Shown here: positions 1 to 9,837 of the stretch, piece by piece
Layout: each line of letters starts with the position of its first letter
Numbering within the stretch: the stretch's first letter is position 1
Source: Phallusia fumigata
Taxonomy: Eukaryota > Chordata > Ascidiacea > Phlebobranchia > Ascidiidae
Reading direction: 5' to 3'
Assembly (NCBI GenBank): GCA_008931825.1
Contig: QXVZ01030425.1
Coordinates: 1 to 30,263 of the forward strand
Length of the DNA stretch: 30,263 bases
Notes under the pieces: generated by a model
Database searches by the model: none
Told to the model about the DNA's origin: nothing
What the model saw: only the letters and a program-made list of their open reading frames with translations
Made by a program: the position numbers and the translations under genes

Positions 1-457
1 ATTTCTGCACAAGTAACTAACTAGTATTGGCCTTAAAGTGGTAAGAGAAAGGGTCAACACTAATTTTGTATCTCTGGCTTGGGTGTAGATGTTAAAAGCT
101 TTGTGACCCCTCATTATGAGACCAGATGAGTTGGCGGCTTAGGTTATTTGGAAATCCAAAAGATTTTCAACTTTCACTTGAGATTGAAAGAGCCTTCGAA
201 GCAGGCAATCTTTATTCATAAATCAGTGTCATTTAAAAAAAAAGCTTAAGTTAAAACGTGCCCCAAGTGTGTTGTGCTTGCAAACTGTATTAATAGGCAT
301 TCGGTCTGATAATGTTGTTATAACTGTAATAAACCCGACGATTTCTTTTTTCACTGCTAAAAACCATTTCGTTGAATTTCGCTCAGTTACCGTTCCGCTT
401 TAGGTTAAAAAAATTCAAGTCATCATGCACTTCTAAGGTTTCTTTCTCTCATTCCAG
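1..457. other. non-coding stretch (intron of the CACHD1-type gene)
   Basis: No convincing exon is seen on either strand. The stretch ends in a pyrimidine-rich tract and an AG acceptor at 456-457 that opens the first recognisable CACHD1 exon. It is read as intron, with earlier exons (N-terminus, VWA domain) lying left of the window. Confidence 0.6.
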
Positions 458-3400
458 TTGACCACTCAACCGTCGCCTTAAGCCCCCGCAGTTTTACGAG
501 AGCCGAGGAATACGTTCTCATGATTGAGACCGAAGAGTGGGTACAGGAACTCACAGACTACATGGAAGGAAGATCGAACAGCCTCACGAACCTAAAAGTA
601 CAAAACATTTTCAATTATTTGGTAAAAATTTAATGGCTATTGACTCAGTCGGTTATCTGCGTGTGCCTGCGGATCCAGTTGAGAAATGCCGAAAAACCTG
701 GGTATTTTACTAATAATTAGTTTTTTAACATTTAACGTTTTGTTTATACCTGTTTGTACATGTACGTGCTTGCATCTTGGGTAATTGAAAATTGAACCCT
801 TTAGTGTTTAGAGTGGCATGGCTGAAGGTTATTCATTTTAAGGGTGAAACCCTACAGAAACAGTGTTTCCTATACCGCAACAACGTAGCAGACCAAAATA
901 ACAAATTTTTATATCGGAACAAATACCGACAATTTTAATGCTGCTTTAGGGTTAATGTTACTTAAAATTAGCTTTATTTTTGTTGTTGTTTTCCAGTCCA
1001 CAGGCCTGTCACGAATGTCGGGCAAAACGGACCTCCCAGTCATTTTGCAACAGACAAAGCGATCGAAATACCAAAAACACCGTTTTAAATTTATTTTAAT
1101 CAGAACGAAATAACAATGTCGGTACCAGAACAAAATACCGAAACAAATAAAACCACCGAGAACGAACGATGGAATTTTGTTTTGCTCCGTTCGGTACGAA
1201 ACGGTGTCTGACCCAACAAAAGCAAAAACTTTTTGGTGTGGAAGTTCCTCTTTTTTGCCGAACAAGCTCTTACAACTCATTTGTTTTAGGAAGGGGCACG
1301 AAACGGTGTGACGCTTACCAAGCATGCTGAAACTTTATGGACTTCATCTCCCATGGATGATTACATACTCTTTCGTTACATTGCAACTCAAGAAGGCGTG
1401 TTTAGAGGATATCCAGGTTGCATTTTGCCCAAAGGATACGATGCCAATATAAGACCATGGTAAGCGATAGCAACGGTTGGAATTTACCATAACAAATAAA
1501 AAAAACGACTTATTTCTTTTGTCTACCTATCAATATCATATAGACGTGTCATAAATGCTTCAAAACAAGGCCGGCCATTGAGACGGGGATGCGAACTTTT
1601 TTCGCACAATGTGCGCGAAAATGTGCGCGCGAAAAATGTGCACAATGTGCGCGAAATGTGCAGGTGGAAAAATGTGCGCGCGGAAAATGTGCACATTGTG
1701 CGCGAAATGTGCAGGTGGAAAAATGTGCGCGCGGAAAATGTGCAAAATGTGCGCGAAATGTGCAGGTGGAAAAATGTGCGCGCGAATAATGTGCACAATG
1801 TGCTCGAAATGTGCAGATGGAAAAATGTGCGCATTGTGTATGTGCACGAAATATGCAGATGGAAAGTGTGTAAGTGGTGTATTTGCACATTGTTCAGATG
1901 GAAAAATGTGTGCATATGTAACTAAGTTAAACATAAATATATACACTAACCTAGGTATTTAGGACAAAATGTTTGTGAAATGTGCAGCAGAGCTGGAAAA
2001 CTTAACAGAAACCTGGGAAAAATGCCAACTTTGTTCATCAAATGATGCAACACAAATTCCCCAACATGTGATCAACTGTCACATGAAAAGGGCAGTCCCT
2101 TGTACATGTGATGATGTTTCAGGTTAGCAGTGTTAAGAAATTTTGGATTATGTTCTTGTATTTATTTTGTTTTTTTTTAGGATTTGTTTTGCAATGCCAC
2201 CTTTTGTGCAAAGGAGATGTGTCTCCAAAGGGACATTTTCACTGCCCAAAGTGCAAAAAATATTTTTCGCGCGGCTTTACTTTGAGAAGGCATTTAGGTG
2301 GTACATTTTATAGGCTAGTAAGTGGCACCCAAAACCTCTGTATTGTAAAATCCAATGTTTTACAGAACTTCATAACGCACCAAGGGCCAAGACCGTACAG
2401 ATAACCGATAATGATGAAACCATCTGTTAGTTTGATTATATGTGATGTGTTGTTTAATAGGTATTTTAATTTTCCTTATATGTTCAGCTTCTAATCAGCA
2501 AAAATCCAAATCGAAACAGCTGCATAACCATCAAATAACTAAACACCTTCTGCAACCAGCATTGCCATCAGTATGTGTGGACCGACAAAATGGAATTTTT
2601 ATGGTGGCAAATAGGAAAACTGGATTGTTGGCCCCCATTCATGTGAAAAGCCATAAGCTGAACCAAGTTCAAAGGTGTGGGAATGTGGACTGCAACAAAA
2701 TAATGATGTCGGGAAGTTTGGAAAATCCTGCTGCAGAATGCTTGCACCTTAAATCAGTAGAGAGTGCGCAAATAGCAGAAATTGTGGCATTGGATGCAGT
2801 TTTTTTAAATGAACTGGCTGCACTTAACCTAATTAGTGAAGGAAGCATCTCCAAATATTTGGAGATACAGAAAGAAAGTATTTCAAAGGGTTGTCCACTT
2901 GTGGTCCATGCAAACTTTTTGAAGTTTGGTGTTAGTCCCAGAACCCAGTACTTCTCTGTATTTTCAATTGAGATAGATTATTACTCTCAATTTCAAAGAG
3001 TCCGGGTTACATTTGATACTGAAGAAGGTTTTTGGTCATGTCAATGCCCATTTTCAGGCGAGAGTAAAACATGTAAACATGAAATTCTGGCAAAGTGGTA
3101 CTGCTGCCAAACAGACAAATCTATGTTAACATGCAACACAAGGTACTNACTTTTTGGTGTGGAAGTTCCTCTTTTTTGCCGAACAAGCTCTTACAACTCA
3201 TTTGTTTTAGGAAGGGGCACGAAACGGTGTGACGCTTACCAAGCATGCTGAAACTTTATGGACTTCATCTCCCATGGATGATTACATACTCTTTCGTTAC
3301 ATTGCAACTCAAGAAGGCGTGTTTAGAGGATATCCAGGTTGCATTTTGCCCAAAGGATACGATGCCAATATAAGACCATGGTAAGCGATAGCAACGGTTG

Positions 3401-6267
3401 GAATTTACCGTAACAAATAAAAAAAACGACTTATTTCTTTTGTCTACCTATCAATATCATATAGACGTGTCATAAATGCTTCAAAACAAGGCCGGCCATT
3501 AGACCAGGACAAATTCTTAAAATAATTCTTTTAAAAATAACTATGCCAAAGATACCAAAAGACGAACTTCACACTTTCAGTCTTATGTTTTCACAAAACC
3601 CATATTTCTTGCCTACAGGATCTCCTAGAACGTTTAGCTTAGTGAGTAGTTACCTAACCGCTGATTTTTTAACTCATTGGGGAACCGCTTGAATAGTAAC
3701 ATTAATATAAAAGCGTATTTTCCTCTTCAGGTACGATCACGCTGTTGCCAATCGGAACAAGTTCGCTGTGACTCCTCCCTACTTGGATTTGGACACAAAA
3801 GAACTCGTCGTCACATTGAGTAAAGTTCTCTTTGGCTCAAGGTGGGGAAATAAAAAATCTACAAAGCAAATTTCTTCACTCACATACCGCAGCATTTGTA
3901 GCATTTTTCTACTAATAAAATTGTTTTTGTAGTCAACAGGAGGATATTGTAGGTGTGATGGGGGTGGATATGTCGATGTCGTATTTTGGTGATGCAATCA
4001 GCACAATTTATCCAGGTTGCCTGAAAATTGAAACCAGGTATCGAGATTATCGAAATAAGTTGAATGATCTTTCTGAACAAGGTCTTCTGGTATGTTATGA
4101 CATCACCTATAAATATTGTAAAAAACAGACGGATTAGAATTCGATGTTCCTAATACCATTTTTCATCATATGTTTTTGATAGGCCAGCTTGGGGCCTAGA
4201 CCCCGAAAAATATTACATTTCCAGTAAATGTAACATACGCCCTTTACGTTCAACATTGCTATACCTCCTATACACGTCAACAACTTTAAAGTACCTAAAC
4301 CACCACTGAGCAGTTAAACGCGGCCCCGCTGTTTATATGGTTCGTGATCTTTCTTATAGTTGCCTTCTGATCGACAAAGCTGGTTTCATTGTTTGGTCGG
4401 ATGACGTAGCACGAACTCGACCGTCTTACCTCGTCCACATCACTACGGAGGAGGAAGAAATATCCAACGTACTCATACAGAGAGGAATCCTTAAAATAGA
4501 AAGATGTGCCACGATCGAAGATGGAAAATACCACCGAACGTACAAGGTTAATGACGGTTCGGGGATTTACTAAAACACAATTGGCATTGGATATTGGACA
4601 AAAATGCCAGGGGTTTAAAATTTCGGCCTAGTAACTTTAAAGCATTAAAGCTATTCCGAAGGTAAATCGTTGCAACTAATACTTCACAAGTTTAACAGGA
4701 TAGTATTATGCCACCATCTATTTTTTAATTGTCTTGAACTCCACGTCACTTGTGAACGATGATAACTTCTAGAACCACACACAACCAAACGAGTCATATT
4801 TTGCGTAGGTGTTTTCTCTGATACCCTAAAATACAACCTCACAGATTTCTTCCGACATCAGTTTTACTGGAAAGACGTTTACTGGCACCGATGGCCAGTG
4901 CTTCGATTTTTCTCTGAAGTCAGTTCCAGACACAAATATATACCTTCTAGTTCGTGATGCCAATTCATCACCAATCGGTTGCCCGACAGGACTAAGTTCC
5001 TGCTCATGTTCAGCGAGTGTGCCTGGGGATGAGGTATTTACCTGTTTGCAGTTAAAAATGTGTGAAGAGCAATGGCACCGAAGCATGGCCCCAAAATAGT
5101 TGTCGTTGGTTTTATGTACGTTGTGGGTGCAAAGGCACTCGGGGTCGAACAATTGGGTGAGATAGGAGGGACAAATGACCCGACGCCCAAACAAGACAAT
5201 TTTGTTCCATACCACCTGTCAGCTACCCATAAGCCCAATGACAGTATAACAGCCAAACAGACAATATTTTGTTGATATGATAAAATTAAAAGTTTTGGCA
5301 AGATAATTTTACGCAATGCTTTCAATGCGTGAATAGACATTATGATTTTCGACATATGTATGAAATTGCAGATAGGAACGTGCAGCAGTGCAGACGTAAC
5401 CAGTTGCTTGTGCCCATGTAAAAGTACCAACCCGAATTACGATCCTTGCACCAACAGCTACAACAATTCTGACACTAAGTATGTTTAAAACTGGTATAAA
5501 ACCCACGTAAATTCAGGTAAAAGTCACTCCAATGTTTCATTTTTTACAGCGTGATACAACCCTGTGTCCCTAAAAGTATTCGAATTCTTGGTGGGTCAGA
5601 AGAAGACGTGCCGCTTCAATCATTACCAGTGTGTTTTGCCGTGGACGATCGTGGTAAATATACAAACGACATGAAGTGTTTTGACTCCAAGCGATTTCTG
5701 AACTGACATGTCTGATTTGTTGATTTCGCTTGATTCAACTTCGATTGACTTAACTTACAAGTTTTTAACTTGGCAATGCCAGTGATTAAAGGCCTCGTAC
5801 AATGCACCTAAAAGCGTTGTCTGCTTTCCTTGTTGGGGAAATTCCACAAACCGGGTTGAAATATTATCGCGTATACAACAACGGTTGCGCAAGAACCGAT
5901 TGACCCAAAATCAGCGATAAGTGGAAAAATCATGCTCAATACGTTTTTTTACAGGTAATGTTGCGCTGATCGTTGGTCTGGTGGTTGGTGGAGTATTCTT
6001 CATTGTTATTGTCGCGCTCTGCATCTTTGGGGCGCGCAAAGTGCGGATATCAAAGAAGGTACATTCCATAAGCAGCAGGCTGTACACATGTTATCGATTA
6101 TGACCTAAAACTTTTGTTGTCGTGTAATTTAGATCGAAACTCCGCCGACTCCGAGGAAAGTCGAAGAACCTCCCCACAAGACACATGTTGAAACCGTATC
6201 TGGTTCTGATTACGAAGAAGCTGAAGTACAAGAATACACAAACCCCTATTTGGATATAGTTAACTGA
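458..6267 (+). CDS. CACHD1: CACHD1-type VWFA and cache domain protein, 3' half
   Basis: CACHD1 and its alpha2-delta relatives are extracellular auxiliary proteins of voltage-gated calcium channels. Exons by splice sites: 458-621, 1290-1459 (repeated allelically at 3211-3380), 3731-3841, 3933-4037, 4360-4546, 4845-5033, 5372-5478, 5550-5653, 5955-6058 and 6133-6267. All ten join in phase (0, 2, 2, 2, 0, 0, 2, 1, 0). Family marks: a cache segment with YIATQEGVFRGYPG, then RPWYDHAVAN across a splice, then VTPPYLDL; next VGVMGVDMSMSYF; then CLLIDKAGFIVW followed by a VHIT motif. A cysteine-rich membrane-proximal segment (exons 5-8) is followed by one transmembrane helix (exon 9, VALIVGLVVGGVFFIVIVAL) and a cytoplasmic tail of about 50 residues ending NPYLDIVN. 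A real membrane anchor plus tail favours CACHD1 over GPI-anchored alpha2-delta. The N-terminal half lies left of the window. Exon 1 is the least certain, as it is less conserved. A heterozygous insertion sits in the intron after exon 2. Confidence 0.85.
622..1289. other. intron of CACHD1-type gene, with repeat-like motifs
   Basis: This is a phase-0 intron between the exons ending at 621 and starting at 1290. Variants of an AACAAATACCG-type word occur near 918 and 1130, and ACGAAACGGTGT occurs near 1197 and again at the exon start near 1298. That suggests a degenerate interspersed repeat. A 138-residue open frame on the minus strand (909-1325) has no family features and is not annotated as a gene. 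Confidence 0.4.
1228..1579. repeat. allelic copy 1 of a 352-bp segment (CACHD1 exon plus flanks)
   Basis: 1228-1579 matches 3149-3500 at a constant offset of 1921. The one difference I noticed is A at 1489 versus G at 3410. It contains the CACHD1 exon 1290-1459. The two copies diverge abruptly after GGCCGGCCATT. The second copy starts directly after the N at 3148, so this is an un-merged haplotype overlap and not a duplicated exon. Confidence 0.85.
1585..1925. repeat. 51-bp minisatellite built from ATGTGC words
   Basis: The unit begins GCGAAATGTGCAGGTGG and recurs at 1651, 1702, 1753 and 1804, exactly 51 bp apart. Degenerate and shorter copies follow to about 1925. Each unit is itself made of 8-10 bp ATGTGC/ATGTGCGCG words. 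Because 51 is a multiple of three and the unit lacks stops in several frames, long cysteine-rich or histidine-rich open frames appear on both strands. These are by-products of the repeat. The array sits just inside the insertion breakpoint at 1579/1580 and ahead of the zinc-finger gene. Confidence 0.9.
1969..3142 (+). CDS. C2H2 + SWIM zinc-finger protein, partial; probably transposon-derived
   Basis: Four exons join in phase: 1969-2122, 2181-2297, 2366-2425 and 2488-3142 (introns 58, 68 and 62 bp, all phase 1). The last exon ends at a GT donor 4 bp before the N at 3148, so the 3' part is missing. The first exon carries CQLC...H-x4-CH (finger-like). The second carries CPKCKKYFSRGFTLRRHL, and the second zinc histidine is supplied only by splicing to exon 3 (HLELH). 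Exon 4 encodes a cysteine cluster (RCGNVDCNKI...CLHLKS) and ends in a SWIM-type CxCx(n)CxH motif, WSCQCPFSGESKTCKHE. This layout resembles the large metazoan families related to HMGXB3 and Zisupton/KDZ transposons. That assignment is from memory and tentative, and the transposase core would lie in the missing part. The start may be the ATG at 1969 or an acceptor at 1961-1962 reading into it. Confidence 0.6.
3148..3148. other. contig join (single N)
   Basis: The sequence right of the N repeats 1228-1579. The left contig carries the minisatellite and zinc-finger gene; the right contig lacks them and continues into the rest of CACHD1. Confidence 0.9.
3149..3500. repeat. allelic copy 2 of the 352-bp segment
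   Basis: Second haplotype of 1228-1579, carrying the same CACHD1 exon (3211-3380, TG|GTAAGC donor). This copy is contiguous with the next exon at 3731 and gives a 350-bp intron without the insertion. Confidence 0.85.
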
Positions 6268-6874
6268 ACAGGCCGAATGAACCGCCCTTTTAAAATTGCC
6301 ATGTGGAAATTATCTACCAAATGTTCCAGGCGGAATTTTAAAAAGTAATGACTTCTAACTTTTATGGCTGGCAGGCATTTATAGGCATTTTTTAACGTAA
6401 CAAAATATCATAAAATATCGAGCATTACAGTACCTCTCATTTCTATCTGTTTCTTATACACGTCTCGCTTTCATTGACTCTTTACAAATGTACACAGGTT
6501 TTTGTGTTTTAAAGCGTAAATGTTGTGTGAATATTCGAAAGTGGATGTTTCAAGAGACCTTTGTGGAGTTACCAACTTTGCGGCGTGAGCTTTATCTATG
6601 ATTTATCTCTTCCGCTGGCATCAGTCCAAAAGCTACTGTGAGATGGTGTCATTGTAAAAACCCGAGAAATGAAAATACTTTAGTTGAATAATGCAGGATC
6701 ACGATTTGTTTCGATGCACTATATACACAAGCAGGTGACATTCCAAAGCGTTACACCAAAGGGTTATAATTTGACAATAATAAGTGTAACAAATAACGGA
6801 ATCAAGCGGTTATTACTTACAAAACTGTGTGAACGAACAACGTGCTGCAAAAAACTACGTTATGCAGAAAAAAA
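6268..6874. other. convergent intergenic / 3' UTR region
   Basis: This stretch lies between the stop of the CACHD1-type gene (+) and the stop of the first claudin-like gene (-). I found no canonical AATAAA on either strand, so the 3' ends are not placed. No coding signal is seen; the small open frame near 6684 overlaps the 3' side of the claudin gene. Confidence 0.5.
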
Positions 6875-7857
6875 TCATTTGCTTGAACAAGTTACACACA
6901 ATCCAGACAAAAGAAATAAAAGCCCTGAAAACCATCCAAAGTAAAAGGAATAATCGTAAAATCCCGGCATAGTGTACGTCTGGCCGGTAAATATGGCGCA
7001 TCCGGCTACTATCAAGATTGCTGAAAAAATAATAAACTTGTAACATACATAAAAGGCATTAAAAATTGTAAACAAACCTCCAATAATGAGCATCACCCCG
7101 CAAGTAACCAGGAGTTTTTGGTTTTGGGAGCATAAACTGGCCATACACCAAAGAATTCCGAGCGCAATGATCACCATCGCCGCCATCATTAGTATTCGAG
7201 AAATAAATGCTTCATGTTCAACTCGCCACGCTAAAAATACAATGTATTTTTTTATTCTTGGATCCAAACTGAAGAAAAGGTTTAGAAAAAATAAGAAAGC
7301 GTGTAAAAATTATGCCGAAAATGTTTTCTGAGAATATAAAAATGAACATGCTTCTTCCACCTGCAAGCCAGCAAGTTTTAGAGTTACTCCAGTGCGGTAT
7401 TGATTAGTTATTGGTTGAACGATTAGTTTCATACCCAACAACCAACGCATACAGTTAAACAATTCACGAAACAGGGTAGGCTATAAGTGCGAATACTGTA
7501 AACAGCAGAAGAAACTATAGGAGCTCTTTTTAAACATTTAAACCGAATAAATTTGACATTTTGCGCGCCGTCCTGGAAGCCTATAACCCTTGAATTCGGC
7601 TCATGCTCAAATGTCCCCAACTCTCTGCTATTATAATTACATTTGTATGGCAATATTATTTTCTACTTACGCAATGGGCTGCATGATACTCTGTCATCTG
7701 ATACTGCAGTACAAGTTTCGAAGAGGTTGTAATGCCATACAGATGCGGACCTCCAGAATTTAGTTATCATCGACACAATGAACGCAGCTGACCCAAGTAT
7801 CAAGAAAACGGCCCCAACACTTACCAATGACTTACGAAACCCTACGTTTTGTGTCAT
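6875..7857 (-). CDS. claudin-like four-helix protein A
   Basis: Three exons on the minus strand: 7857-7671, 7230-7078 and 7020-6875, joined at phase 1 twice; about 161 residues. Claudins seal paracellular space through two extracellular loops. Marks here: helix 1 (GAVFLILGSAAFIVSMITKFW), then a loop with W, then YNLFETC-x9-C. That is the claudin W...LW-x2-C-x8-10-C signature with NLF in place of GLW. Helix 2 opens with SRILMM (compare ARALM in claudins), helix 3 spans the second splice, and loop 2/helix 4 has DYSFYFGW followed by a cysteine near the end. The protein ends CSSK, without the C-terminal YV of many claudins. Intron 2 is 57 bp and open in frame, so its retention would add 19 residues. 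A good acceptor (CTTTTTGTGTCAG) lies 10 nt upstream of the ATG. Class (claudin versus another PMP22/claudin-superfamily member) is inferred. Confidence 0.8.
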
Positions 7858-8634
7858 TTTGGTCTTTCTGACACAAAAAGTTCAAATATTCTTTGTTTTG
7901 TTAGCGACAAATTTTACAAAACATATTAGGTAGCTGACATAGAGATTTTATGAAAATGTTGAATAACTCCAAAATAACGCTAACATCTGCCTCCACTTGC
8001 ACATCTTTCCATTGTATAGATCCATGCAACAAAATAACAAGACTAAAAACAAATGCAAATACTTACTATAGAGACCTGGTATGTTTTAGAAGTGTGATAT
8101 GCCCTAACATTTTTACCCTTGTTAGCATTTAAATGTGCTACCAAACAGTCACGAATCGTTTTACAGTAAAAGAAATCGCGGTTACTCCAACGAGAAATGA
8201 AATTTGATGATGGTCTGATTGGAGGGCGTGATATGCAACATGGCTCAGTTTCAAATACTACGGATGTTGGTTATATGTTGCTTGTGTCAAGCCACTACAG
8301 TATACACTAGGAAAAACACTGTTAACATTCTAACATCGCAGGTTTGCTTTAGCTGTAATTTTCTTTGCTTTCAGAAATAAAAAACACCCCGAATTAACCC
8401 AGATAAATTCATAACAACCTGCACCCTAATATCAAAGTTTATATCAGTTTGGAATTTGTATTTGAAAGAGTTTTTTCTGCCATCGTTTTTTCGTGTATTG
8501 TTTTCAATTTTTTCATCAGCAAATGTGCAACGCATATCACGAGAAACGGATTCATTACACATTTAAGCAACATCGCCAATTGAAGCAGCAGAAATCACGA
8601 ACGCTGAGTAGACAGTGATGCATTATAACAAAGC
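7858..8634. other. intergenic between claudin-like genes A and B
   Basis: About 780 bp of AT-rich DNA upstream of gene A and downstream of gene B (both minus strand). Open frames here are short and lack family features. It should hold the promoter of gene A and the 3' end of gene B, but no specific site is recognisable. Confidence 0.5.
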
Positions 8635-9837
8635 TCATGCTTCTTTCTTGTTATATGCAGAACAACACAAAAGACATCCCGTGAGAAGAAAAAGGCCTCC
8701 AGAAGCCCAGGCGAGATAGAATGAATATCCGTAATATGACTTTTCTTGAAAAGTAAACCCGGTAAAGACTCCACAAGCAACCAAAATAATAATTGCTGAA
8801 ATAAAAAAGCAAAGCATTATTGTAGCAGTTCAGTTTTGCAAATAAAATGTAAAAGACAATTAGGTTTCAAATGCAAAACTTCACACATATTGTTCATTGC
8901 TGTTGTACATAAAAAACGCATCTAAGTTCTAGTAAAGCACGTGGAAAATTTGATCATGGATTAAACACGATTCGAGTTTTTATTTTCGACAGCTAACATT
9001 GTGGCTAAGGTAATGTCTAAAACATAGAAATATACAAAAATCTTCATTAACTCACCCCCAGCGGTCACAAACATCCCATTCGTTGCCGTCGCCATTTCGT
9101 CGCCAAAAAATCGTAAAATGCCAATTAGCATTCCAAGCACAATAAGCACCGCTCCAACCAACATAAGAATTCTCGTTGTCAGAATTTCCAGTCCAAAGCC
9201 TTTTTGATTCCATCCTTAATTAATGCAACAGTAAAAAATTATTACCATGTAACATACGACACTTAATGCCTTTGTGACAGCTCCACAAACTCTACCTACT
9301 CCAAAATCATAAGTTTGTTAACATATTTTACTGTGTTTAATGATTTTATGTTGGTATTTGGCAGTCGATACTGATCGTGATAGTCATATTCTTACCAAAA
9401 TCNCCAACATAAGAATTCTCGTTGTCAGAATTTCAAGTCCAAAGCCTTTTTGATTCCATCCTTAATTAATGCAACAGTAAAAAATTATTACCATGTAACA
9501 TACGACACTTAATGCCTTTGTGACAGCTCCACAAACTCTACCTACTCCAAATTCATAAGTTTGTTAACATATTTTACTGTGTTTAATGATTTTATGTTGG
9601 TATTTGGCAGTCAATACTGATCGTGATGGTATTATTCTTACCAAAATCGTAGCATTCTTCCGCAACAGTCGCATTTTTGTGGTTGCACCGACGGTACAAG
9701 TTGTAGTTGTAGCCGCAGTCAACTGTTGTCGGTCGAATCTTCCAAAACATTGTAACCATGGATACGATATGTGCAGCTGCCGCAAACACAAATATCACCA
9801 AAGCTATTATCAGAAGAGGTTTACCTGCTGCCACCAT
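8635..9837 (-). CDS. claudin-like four-helix protein B
   Basis: Exons on the minus strand: 9837-9642, 9214-9056 and 8795-8635, with two phase-1 introns; about 171 residues. Helix 1 is PLLIIALVIFVFAAAAHIVS, followed by MFW. Loop 1 has YNLYRRC-x10-C with a possible N-glycosylation site (NAT). After the splice comes G-WN, then TRILML and helix 2, a short linker, helix 3 across the second splice, and GYSFYLAW into helix 4 with a CC pair. It ends NKKEA. It aligns with genes A and C at W after splice 1, at the RILM motif and at YSFY-x2-W. The assembly repeats part of this gene: 9158-9402 equals 9404-9648 apart from several SNPs, so part of exon 2, intron 1 and the last bases of exon 1 appear twice. 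The exon list above takes exon 1 from the right contig and exon 2 from the left. Confidence 0.8.
9158..9402. repeat. allelic copy 1, intron 1 of claudin-like gene B
   Basis: Matches 9404-9648 at offset 246 with several SNPs, for example TTTCCAG versus TTTCAAG and GATAGTCAT versus GATGGTATT. It includes the 5' part of exon 2 (to 9214) and the donor end of exon 1. This is a contig overlap at a single N and not a real duplication. Confidence 0.88.
9403..9403. other. contig join (single N)
   Basis: The left contig ends in the last bases of claudin-like B exon 1 (minus strand); the right contig restarts inside exon 2. Confidence 0.9.
9404..9648. repeat. allelic copy 2, intron 1 of claudin-like gene B
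   Basis: Second haplotype of 9158-9402, running on into the intact exon 1 at 9642-9837. Only part of exon 2 is present on this copy. Confidence 0.88.

Noticed and set aside
997-1110. Plus-strand segment after an AG acceptor reading CHECRAKRTSQSFC
   Set aside because: It looks faintly like a zinc-binding motif, but there is no downstream donor in phase. The CACHD1 exons on either side join in phase 0 without it.
909-1325. 138-residue minus-strand open frame
   Set aside because: It overlaps the real CACHD1 exon on the opposite strand and a repeat-like intron, with no domain, splice or start context.
1523-1962. Several long cysteine- or histidine-rich open frames on both strands
   Set aside because: They are translations of the 51-bp minisatellite. 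The period is divisible by three and the unit lacks stops in several frames, so overlapping frames are all open.
4038-4137. Extension of CACHD1 exon 4 to a second donor near 4090
   Set aside because: That donor would leave phase 0, while the next exon needs phase 2; the donor at 4038 fits.
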